From Mesorhizobium waimense (lineage in GTDB: Bacteria > Pseudomonadota > Alphaproteobacteria > Rhizobiales > Rhizobiaceae), in NCBI RefSeq assembly GCF_003601975.1, contig NZ_QZWZ01000023.1, forward strand, positions 39,758 through 103,757: a stretch of DNA of 64,000 nt, written 5' to 3'. Positions 35,290 through 42,451 of this stretch are shown in pieces (the stretch's first letter is position 1; the number at the start of each line of letters is the position of its first letter). The position numbers were made by a program, and so were the translations under genes. Below the pieces are notes generated by a model. That model was given only the letters and a program-made list of their open reading frames with translations, was not told where the DNA came from and made no database searches.

Positions 35290-35625
35290 CTAACGCCTCG
35301 GTTTGGGGGTCGGCCCATCATAACCGGCGCCACCGCCGCCGTGCTGAACAGCCGGAAGGCCGTTGTTGATGGCCGTTCCGACGGTGGAGGATTGGGTACT
35401 GCCGTTCTGGACAGCCGGCAAATTGCCGTTGCTCGTGTCGACAGCGGAGCCGCCGGCCGGAGCAAGGCTTTTCGCAAGGACGATGCCGTCGACATGTACT
35501 CCGTTGAGTGCAAAGACGCCGAGACCATTGCTGGTCAACGAGTTGCCCGTCCGCGCGGCGTTGGCCGGGGCGACGAGGCAGGCCATTGCCGAGGCAGCGG
35601 CAATGTAAGTCTTGAGGCGATTCAT
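35290..35625 (-). CDS. Small secreted hypothetical protein
   Basis: The protein has 111 residues with a clear signal peptide (RLKTYIAAASAMACLVAPANA, cleavage after ANA). The mature 90 residues are rich in Asn, Gly, Ser and Thr, with a repeated phrase (GNLPAVQNG, then NGLPAVQHG). There are no Cys after cleavage and no recognised domain. A GAAGGA ribosome site precedes ATG 35625. It is transcribed in the same direction as the ADYC gene (52-base gap to its start), so both may belong to one secreted-protein operon. Function unknown. Confidence 0.68.
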   Translation of the reverse strand: MNRLKTYIAAASAMACLVAPANAARTGNSLTSNGLGVFALNGVHVDGIVLAKSLAPAGGSAVDTSNGNLPAVQNGSTQSSTVGTAINNGLPAVQHGGGGAGYDGPTPKPRR

Positions 35626-35900
35626 CTTGATTTCCTTCTCTTGGGGGAGCCGTCCCGCCGGGTGCGCTCCATGGGCAGTCTTTTCGCTGCCGGCTGTTTC
35701 AGGCGAATGCCGAATTCGTCCCAATTGTTTCGATTGTTGCGATCGCCCACGGCCGAAACGTCCGCCTGTTGTCCAAAAACGATGACGATGGCGGCGAGCA
35801 CGCCGCGCGGCGACACAAACGAAACCTTCAGCCGGCAGTTCGGCAAATCAGCGCAACATCGCTGCGTCATCGGTGGCGCCTGAACGGGGAGGCTCTGGCG

Positions 35901-36746
35901 ATGCAAACCTTGCAAGCAAACAATGGCGGATCGGATGCCGAGGCAGCCGCTGCCCGCACGGCGCGTCTGGCTGTTCTGGCGGGCACGCCTGGCCTGCTGC
36001 TGACGGCCTACGCGGCCGCCACGTCCACCTCGCTGACCATCCGCGCCGATCTCGCGCTGACGCTGATGGACATGCTGGTGCTGGTTGTTGTCGCGGTCGT
36101 TGCCGGTGGCAGGAAATCGGGCATCGGCAAGCGCCGGGCGGCCTTGGCGGAAACACTCGCCAATGCGCTAGCTGCCCTCGGCATGTGCCTTTCCATGGCT
36201 GTCGTCGCTGGCATCGCGGTCCAGCGCATCACGGCCGGCGGCGTCGAACCGCACGGCTCAGGCGTGCTCCTCGCCATGAACCTCAATCTCGCCTATGCGG
36301 CGATCAATTTCTGGATCCTGCGTCGCTGGAAGGCCCGCAACTTGACTGCTGCTTCGGCGCTGGCCCGCGCTCAAATCTGCCTGTTCTCCGACAAGCTCTC
36401 GTCGAACCTGTTGATCGCCGCGTCGCTGGCAACAGCCATGGTCTGGGAAGGTACGATGATTGCCCGTTTCGTCGATCCGGTTGCCGGGCTGCTGATCGCG
36501 ACCGCAACCGCGCGCTGGACCATTCCCGTCGTGCGCGACACCGCGCGCAGCCTGCGCAGGGAAGTTCGCAAGCGGGTTGGACGGCGTGAGGCACTGCGAC
36601 AGACATCCGCCCAGGTCGCAAGTCGCAGCCCTAGCGGCTTCGCGCCTCATTGCGGGCGGGCTCGAAGACATAGCCTTCGCCGCGAACCGTCACCAGGACG
36701 ATCGGCACGTCCGGTTCGGCCTCGACCTTCTTGCGCAATCGCGTGA
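35901..36746 (+). CDS. Cation-diffusion-facilitator-like membrane protein
   Basis: The protein has 281 residues with about six membrane helices. The phrase RFVDPVAGLLIATATARWTI closely follows the helix 6 and loop of CDF metal exporters, and FSDKLSSNLLIAASLA fits helix 5. The usual four metal ligands are not all there: helix 5 has Cys where many CDFs have His, and helix 2 shows a single Asp. The cytoplasmic CDF domain is replaced by an Arg-rich tail that runs 116 bases into the convergent response-regulator gene. A GGGGAGG site precedes ATG 35901. It may transport a metal with altered selectivity or be a degenerate CDF. Confidence 0.68.
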   Translation: MQTLQANNGGSDAEAAAARTARLAVLAGTPGLLLTAYAAATSTSLTIRADLALTLMDMLVLVVVAVVAGGRKSGIGKRRAALAETLANALAALGMCLSMAVVAGIAVQRITAGGVEPHGSGVLLAMNLNLAYAAINFWILRRWKARNLTAASALARAQICLFSDKLSSNLLIAASLATAMVWEGTMIARFVDPVAGLLIATATARWTIPVVRDTARSLRREVRKRVGRREALRQTSAQVASRSPSGFAPHCGRARRHSLRREPSPGRSARPVRPRPSCAIA

Positions 36747-37344
36747 TGCGGATGTCGATGCTGCGGTCGCCCGGCTCAAGGTCGCGGTTGTGCGCCAGCC
36801 TGCAAAGCTGGTCGCGCGACAATATCTGCCGGGGATGGCGCGCGAACACGCAGAGCAGGTCGAATTCCATGGGCGTCAGTTCGACGTCGGCGCCGTCCGG
36901 ATCGACCATCGTGCGGCCATCCATGTCGAGGACGCAGCGGCCGAAGCGGATGCGGTTTGCCGGCGCCTGTTCTTCCTCGCCCAGGCGCCTTATGACGCTT
37001 CTGACCCGCGCCAGAAGCTCACGCGGCTCGAACGGCTTGGCCATATAGTCGTCGGCGCCGGCGGCGAGGCCTTCGAGCCGGTGAGGCAGGTCGCCGACGG
37101 CAGTCAGCATCAGGATCCCAATGCGGCTCCGTTCGGTGATTTCGCGGGCGAGGTCGTAGCCGCTTTCGCCGATGAGATTGACGTCGAGAATGACGAGATC
37201 GGGATCGAAGCTGTCGAGTTCGGCGCGCATGCCCGCTCCATCCGCGACAGCCCGGACGTCGAAGCCGTGCATCGGCAGGTAGTCGCACAGCATCTCGCGC
37301 AAGGGCGCTTCGTCGTCGACGATGAGCAATTTCTGCCTGGTCAT
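36631..37344 (-). CDS. OmpR-family response regulator
   Basis: The protein has 237 residues. The receiver domain (1-120) has the acidic pair VDDE, the phospho-acceptor Asp in LVILDVNLIGESG, and the Thr and Lys in LMLTAVG and YMAKPFEPREL. The C-terminal winged helix (about 135-230) has the OmpR phrases VELTPMEFDLL and SIDIRITRLRKKVE. It starts in a 4-base overlap with the hybrid kinase gene, so the two form a pair. It should bind DNA and control genes on phosphorylation. Its 3' end overlaps the CDF-like gene on the other strand. Confidence 0.95.
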   Translation of the reverse strand: MTRQKLLIVDDEAPLREMLCDYLPMHGFDVRAVADGAGMRAELDSFDPDLVILDVNLIGESGYDLAREITERSRIGILMLTAVGDLPHRLEGLAAGADDYMAKPFEPRELLARVRSVIRRLGEEEQAPANRIRFGRCVLDMDGRTMVDPDGADVELTPMEFDLLCVFARHPRQILSRDQLCRLAHNRDLEPGDRSIDIRITRLRKKVEAEPDVPIVLVTVRGEGYVFEPARNEARSR

Positions 37345-39557
37345 GCCTTGGCCTCTTCCATTGCGCTGAGGCGTTCCGTCACCAGCCTGCGAAAGCTTTG
37401 CGGATCGAGTGGCTTTTCGACCACCGGCGCGCCAGTCTCGCCGATGAAGCGATCGATCTCGGGGGCCAGCGTGTCACCGGTCACGAACAGCAGCCGGCTG
37501 GCGAGCCCGGGGCGCACCTCCTCCAATGCGCGGTAGAGGCCGGGTCCATCCAGGCCGGGCATGCGTATGTCGCTGATCAAGAGGTCGACCCTTTCGTGGC
37601 GCACGGCTCTCAAGGCGGCATGCGCGTCGTCGGCAATGGTCACGTCGTGGCCGGCGCGCCTGAGCATCTCGGCGATCATCGCGGCAATATCGATATCGTC
37701 GTCGACCACCAGAATGCGCGCGGCCGATGGCGCAGGCGGCGACTTGCCGGCCGTCGCCGGCGCCGAAACCGCCTCGGCCTTGCCGGTCGGAAGCCGGATC
37801 GTGAAGCGCGCCCCGCCGCCCTCGGTCGAATCCAGCTCGATGCTGCCGTCATGGGCGGTCACGATGCCGTGGCAGACGGACAGGCCGACGCCGGTGCCTT
37901 CGCCGGCCGCTTTGGTCGTATAGAAAGGCTCGAAGGCGCGCGCCCGCACAGTCTCCGGCATGCCCGGACCGTTGTCGGCAACCACGATCTCGACGGCGCC
38001 GTCTTCCCCGGTGGTTATGATCGCCAGCCGCCGCGGATGCGGCACCTGCAGCAAGGCCTGCTGTGCATTCACCGCCAGATTGGTGATGACCTGATGCAGC
38101 TGGTCCCGATCGCCCCAGATATTGGCCAGCCCATCCTCCAGTTCGGTACGGATCTCGATCCCGGCCGAGCGCAGGCTGTAGGCGGCAAGCTCCAGCGAGG
38201 CGATGACGACTTCGTTGATGTCGACGGCGCCTCTTGTCGGCGGCTTCTTGCGCGCCATGGCCAGGAACGTCCGCACGATCCGCGAGCACCGTTCGGCCGC
38301 CGCATGGATTTTGTCGGCCCGTCCCACGGTCGCGCTGTCGGTCGAAAACTCCTTCAGCATCGAACTGTAGCCGATGACGACCGACAGCGGATTGTTGAGC
38401 TCGTGCGCCACGCCGGCCAGCAGAGAACCAAGCGCGGAAAGCTTTTCGGATTGATAGAGCGTTTCACGCTGGCGGGCGATTTCCGCCTCGGCTTCGCGCT
38501 GGCGGGTGATGTCGGTGACGGCGGCAAGCATGGCCGGACGGCCACCGCGCGTGATCAGCCGCGCCGAAACCAAAGTGTCGATCCGCATCCCTTGCATGGT
38601 GGTCATGCCGGCTTCGAATGCGTCGACGATGCCGTCACGCAGCAGCAGCCGCATGAGATCGTCGCGCCGGGCGCGGCTTTCCCAGGTCGATATCGCTTCT
38701 GCTCCGACCTGGCCGATCTCGATGCCAAGTATCTTGCGCGCTGGCTCGTCGACGAACAGGATTTCGGGCCCGTCGATTGCCGATATGGTGATCGGGAGTG
38801 GCACGCCCTCGGCGATAGCGCGGAACTGCGCATCCCCTTCTCTCGACAGTTTCTCTGCTTCAAGTCGCGCCTGTTCGGCGAACACGCGGTCGGAGATGTC
38901 GCGGCCGACGGATTGCACTTCGATCAGGCGGCCTTCGCCATCGAAGATGCCGTGATCGTTCCAGGCCAGCCATCGGCTGACGCCATCGGGCATTGCGTTA
39001 AGAAGTTCTATGCTGGCGTCCGGCGCCCGCGGGGTAAGGCGGCCGAGATGCTCGACGAACCGGCGCCGCTCGTCCGGCGGAAGCACGTCGAGTTCGCACC
39101 AGGAGGGGCTCAGAAGCTGTTCCCGCGTCATCCGGCATGCCCGGCAATAGGCATCGTTGACGAAGGTCAGGTAACCGTCGGGCGACATGCGGACAACGAA
39201 TTCGGTCTGCAGTTCGACCACGCTGCGGTAGCGCTGTTCGCTGGCCTCCAAGGCCTCGCGGGCCCGTCTTTGCTCGGCACCTTCGGCACTGCCCGAAACC
39301 GTCTCGGCTTGCTGAGCGCCATTGCCTGGCGAGCGTTCATGGCCGAGGCCTGGACGGCCAAATTCGCTCAGAACTATCCGGTGCACAGCGAACAGGAAGA
39401 CCAGCAGGCCGGCCAGAATGATCGCGTAGGGAACAAGCGACGATTGCCGGCTTTGGAACTGATGCAGGCCGAGACCGGCGACAAGCAACACCAAAGGCAG
39501 GGCGGCCATGGCGAACGCGTAATGCCGGGACAGGGGCAATTTCGAGGAGGTCGGCAA
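37341..39557 (-). CDS. Membrane hybrid sensor histidine kinase (2 TM, 2 PAS, HisKA, HATPase, REC)
   Basis: The protein has 738 residues. Two membrane helices (about 14-30 and 43-61) flank a very short periplasmic loop. PAS 1 (about 110-230) and PAS 2 (about 250-370) follow, then HisKA with LLAGVAHELNNPLSVVIG (phospho-His), HATPase with the N box and VADNGPGMP / GTGVGLSVCHGIV, and a receiver with the acceptor Asp in DLLISDIRMPGLDG. The start is TTG 39557 with GGAGA 8 bases upstream. It is co-translated with an OmpR-type regulator downstream; a second OmpR-type regulator is divergent. The fused receiver may act as a phosphate sink or relay point. Confidence 0.93.
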   Translation of the reverse strand: MPTSSKLPLSRHYAFAMAALPLVLLVAGLGLHQFQSRQSSLVPYAIILAGLLVFLFAVHRIVLSEFGRPGLGHERSPGNGAQQAETVSGSAEGAEQRRAREALEASEQRYRSVVELQTEFVVRMSPDGYLTFVNDAYCRACRMTREQLLSPSWCELDVLPPDERRRFVEHLGRLTPRAPDASIELLNAMPDGVSRWLAWNDHGIFDGEGRLIEVQSVGRDISDRVFAEQARLEAEKLSREGDAQFRAIAEGVPLPITISAIDGPEILFVDEPARKILGIEIGQVGAEAISTWESRARRDDLMRLLLRDGIVDAFEAGMTTMQGMRIDTLVSARLITRGGRPAMLAAVTDITRQREAEAEIARQRETLYQSEKLSALGSLLAGVAHELNNPLSVVIGYSSMLKEFSTDSATVGRADKIHAAAERCSRIVRTFLAMARKKPPTRGAVDINEVVIASLELAAYSLRSAGIEIRTELEDGLANIWGDRDQLHQVITNLAVNAQQALLQVPHPRRLAIITTGEDGAVEIVVADNGPGMPETVRARAFEPFYTTKAAGEGTGVGLSVCHGIVTAHDGSIELDSTEGGGARFTIRLPTGKAEAVSAPATAGKSPPAPSAARILVVDDDIDIAAMIAEMLRRAGHDVTIADDAHAALRAVRHERVDLLISDIRMPGLDGPGLYRALEEVRPGLASRLLFVTGDTLAPEIDRFIGETGAPVVEKPLDPQSFRRLVTERLSAMEEAKA

Positions 39558-39864
39558 GGCGAGATCTCCACTGACGGATGCGCCGGTCGCGATGCTGCTG
39601 CTCCCGCGTGGCCAGTGGACTGAACGGCTCCCGACCTGTCAAGTCGGCCATCGCTGACGGTGCCAAGGCATTGCTCCCTCTTTCATTGTACTGTCCGTCA
39701 GGCTGGCGCTGCCAGGTTTCACGACGATGTCGTGGGCCGGCTTTCTCGGCGGTCCCTGTTTCAGTGTGTCGATCGGGCGAGAATTGCCGCCAGGGCAGGG
39801 TGCGGTTGACCCCGGGCGAATGCCCTGTACGTTCCGGTGGTGGCTCGCGGCATCGGGGGAACGC
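39558..39864. other. 307-base divergent promoter region between kinase and second regulator
   Basis: No gene is seen. It must hold promoters for the kinase-regulator operon on the minus strand and the response regulator on the plus strand. No clear OmpR-type direct repeat was found by eye. A GGGGGA ribosome site for the plus-strand gene lies just before 39865. Confidence 0.5.
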
Positions 39865-40566
39865 ATGGCCGACATCATTGTCGTGGACGACGAGACCGAC
39901 GTGGCGTTCATGATCGCCGACTATCTGCAGGCAAAGGGCTATGGCGTCCGCACCGCATCCGGCGGCGCCGAACTGCGCGCGGTGATCATGGCGGCAAAGG
40001 CCGACCTTGTCGTTCTCGACCTCAACATGCCCGGCGAGAACGGTTTTAGCCTCGCCCGCTGGCTGCGCGAGCATCACGATGCGGGCATCGTCATGCTGAC
40101 CAGCGCCGACTCGGTTTTCGACAAGGTGGCGGGCCTCGAAGTCGGCGCCGACGACTATCTGATAAAACCCTTCGCGCCGACCGAACTGGAGGCGCGCATC
40201 GCCGCGGTGCTGCGCAGGCGCCGGCCGAAGGGAACTGATGGCGCCGATCCCTTGCCGGCGGGGCATTTCGCTTTTGGACCCTATGTGTTCGACGCAGTCG
40301 CGCGGACCCTAAGCGACGCCGAGGGCGGGGCAATGTCGCTGACGCCGATGGAGCTCGACCTGGTCGCGGCTTTCGCCACGCGGCCCGGCCAGGTCATCGG
40401 CCGCGACGAACTGCTCGACCTTGCGCCGCCGAGAGGCGACGAGCCGTTCGACCGCAGCATCGACAGCCGCATAACCAGGCTGCGCCGCCGGACCGAGAAG
40501 GACCCGGCCAAGCCGGAACTGATCAAGACGATCCGCGGCGTGGGGTATTTGTATCCGCGGCGGTGA
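39865..40566 (+). CDS. OmpR-family response regulator
   Basis: The protein has 233 residues. The receiver has VVDDETD, the acceptor Asp in LVVLDLNMPGENG, VMLTSAD and YLIKPFAPTELEA. The winged helix shows MSLTPMELDLVAAF, SIDSRITRLRRRTE and the closing IKTIRGVGYLY. It is divergent from a hybrid kinase that already has its own OmpR-type regulator, so one kinase may serve two regulators, or the two regulators answer different kinases. ATG 39865 was preferred over upstream GTG/ATG starts because of the GGGGGA site. Confidence 0.94.
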   Translation: MADIIVVDDETDVAFMIADYLQAKGYGVRTASGGAELRAVIMAAKADLVVLDLNMPGENGFSLARWLREHHDAGIVMLTSADSVFDKVAGLEVGADDYLIKPFAPTELEARIAAVLRRRRPKGTDGADPLPAGHFAFGPYVFDAVARTLSDAEGGAMSLTPMELDLVAAFATRPGQVIGRDELLDLAPPRGDEPFDRSIDSRITRLRRRTEKDPAKPELIKTIRGVGYLYPRR

Positions 40567-40595
40567 AGCGCCCGCGGCAACATTTCTAAGGAAAC

Positions 40596-40624
40596 AAAAA
40601 GGCCCGCCGGTATTGCCGACGGGC
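40596..40624 (-). terminator. Rho-independent terminator for the Omp gene
   Basis: Read on the minus strand it is GCCCGTCGG-CAATA-CCGGCGGGC followed by CTTTTTG: a 9-bp stem with one mismatch and a T-run. It lies 38 bases past the stop of the outer-membrane protein gene. Confidence 0.8.
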
Positions 40625-40662
40625 TCTAGCTGTTTGCCTGGAGGGCCTTAGTGAAAGGGCTT

Positions 40663-41958
40663 TTAGTTGAACTTGTACTTGGCGTCGATCCGCACGGTGT
40701 GGAAGGAGGGCGTCGAGGTGAGGGTATCGTCCGGCGCGCCGAGATCCGCTGAAAAATCCTTCTCGGCGAATTGCGAGTAGCGGTATTCGAGACCGACCGT
40801 CATGTTGCTCGATACGGCCGTTTCCACACCGCCACCCACCGAGAAGCCGCTGGAGCCCCAATCGAGGATGTCGCCGATGGGCGCCGAAGCGTTGAGGTCG
40901 AAATGCTGCCAGCTGTAGCCGGCGAGCGCGTAGGCGAGGGTGGATTCGTTGACCTTCATGCCGAGGCGGCCAAGCACGTCGAAGCCGTAGTCGGTGTCAA
41001 GGTTGATCTGGCCGCCGGGGACTTCCACCTTCGACGTCATGCCGGAATAGCGTGCGTCGACCATGACGCCTGCCACCCAGCTGCCGAAATCCTGGTCGTA
41101 GCCGATGCTCGCTTCGCCGAACACGCCTTCGCCGCCGATCCCGTTCGACGATACACCGGCAGGCGGAACGTCGAGCTGATGCACGGACGCACCGGCGCCT
41201 ACGGCGCCGCCGGCATAGAAGCCGGTCCAGCTGTAGGCGGGCGCCTCAAAGGCCGCGCCGCCGCCGTTCTGGGCGCCAAAGCGATAGTTGGCCGCAACCT
41301 GGAACGTATGCCGCGACGTGTCGAGGTTGAGAGCGCCATCCGGCGCGCCGAACTGGGAAAGCAGATCGTCATTGGTGGCGAAGCGCGTGTAGCGGTACTC
41401 GCCCTTGATCGTCCAGTTGCCGGCGACGGCGGTCTCGACACCAGCGCCGACGAAGTAGCCGCCCTGGTCCCAATCGAGGTCAAAGCCCGCGTTGGTGTCC
41501 AGCTTGTACTTCTGCCAGGAATAGCCGCCCAGCACATAGCCCAGCGTGTTCGGCGTGAAGAGATAGCCAGCGCGCAGGCCGGCATCGAAGCCGTAGGTTT
41601 CCTGGATCGAGGCGCTGAGCCCGAATGCGTCAAGCGAGGTCTCGATATTGCCGAAATGGGCGTCGATCAGCCCGCCCAGCAGGAAGCGCTGCGAAACCAT
41701 ATAGTCGTAGCCGACGGTCGCTTCGCCGTAGACGCCTTCGCCGCCGATGCCGTTCAGCGACAGGCCCGGAATGAAGTCGCTGCTGATCTCATGAACGTTG
41801 GCGCCGGCGCCGACGCCGAAGCCGACATAGAGCCCGCTCCAGTTGAACCCGGACGCCTCGACCGGCTGAGCGACATCGGCCGCATGCGCGGCAGACATCA
41901 AAGCCACTGTCGAAACGGCACACAGAAGAATAGATTTCGCAAAAAAGCGCGTGAACAT
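40663..41958 (-). CDS. Outer-membrane protein with two tandem Omp25-like beta-barrel units
   Basis: The protein has 431 residues: signal peptide (FFAKSILLCAVSTVALMSAA, cleaved after AHA), then two homologous units. Unit 1 (about 35-225) opens FNWSGLYVGFGVGAGANVHE and ends HTFQVAANYRFG. Unit 2 (about 240-431) opens YSWTGFYAGGAVGAGASVHQ and ends HTVRIDAKYKFN. Both contain NGIGGEGV-GEA, YDxDxxLRxG-like strands and AGYSWQ, followed by VGGGVETAVxxN and an EYRYxxFA strand. Each unit alone is a normal 8-strand barrel, so the protein is either two linked barrels or one 16-strand barrel. ATG 41958 is chosen over TTG 41973. Confidence 0.9.
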   Translation of the reverse strand: MFTRFFAKSILLCAVSTVALMSAAHAADVAQPVEASGFNWSGLYVGFGVGAGANVHEISSDFIPGLSLNGIGGEGVYGEATVGYDYMVSQRFLLGGLIDAHFGNIETSLDAFGLSASIQETYGFDAGLRAGYLFTPNTLGYVLGGYSWQKYKLDTNAGFDLDWDQGGYFVGAGVETAVAGNWTIKGEYRYTRFATNDDLLSQFGAPDGALNLDTSRHTFQVAANYRFGAQNGGGAAFEAPAYSWTGFYAGGAVGAGASVHQLDVPPAGVSSNGIGGEGVFGEASIGYDQDFGSWVAGVMVDARYSGMTSKVEVPGGQINLDTDYGFDVLGRLGMKVNESTLAYALAGYSWQHFDLNASAPIGDILDWGSSGFSVGGGVETAVSSNMTVGLEYRYSQFAEKDFSADLGAPDDTLTSTPSFHTVRIDAKYKFN

Positions 41959-42451
41959 CGCCCGTACCCCCAATGAATAAGCCCAGCGTGTCTTAGCAGG
42001 CGGTGATTAAATTAGTGGTTGTATAAATGCCACAGTGATTGGCAAACTGCCCAAACCATGGGCATTTTCCGGAACTGCCCCCCAGGAAAAGTCAACCGCA
42101 ACGGGCCGCAGCACCGGCGCAACCATTTTGGCGCCCTTGCCAGCACTGGCGCTGTTCTGCACCAACGAGTCGCCGTGTTTGGATCAGCGCATTCGAAGCC
42201 CCGCGAGGTCGACACCGTCACCACCCTGGCGGCACTGCCGGTGCTCCCAGGGGGCCGACATCCGCGAGATCGCCAACAGGCGATCCACGCATCGCAGCGC
42301 ATTGCGACTGGCGGTTCAGCCGCCACGAAGCCAGGCCGGTCGGCACAATTTCTGCGCAGTTTCGACATGCGCCGTTGCCGCAGAGCGCCGGCTCTTTAGA
42401 CCTCGGATAGGTTTTGCCGGTATCTATCCGGAAAAAAGGAGCCGGAACGTC
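41959..42451. other. 493-base divergent promoter region between Omp and hybrid kinase
   Basis: No convincing gene is seen. The first 100 bases next to the Omp gene are AT-rich (ATTAAATTAGTGG..TATAAATG) and probably hold its promoter. Near the other end, CGGATAG (42404-42410) and CTATCCG (42424-42430) form a small hairpin right before the AAAAAGGAG ribosome site of the kinase gene, where it could affect translation. Confidence 0.5.
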
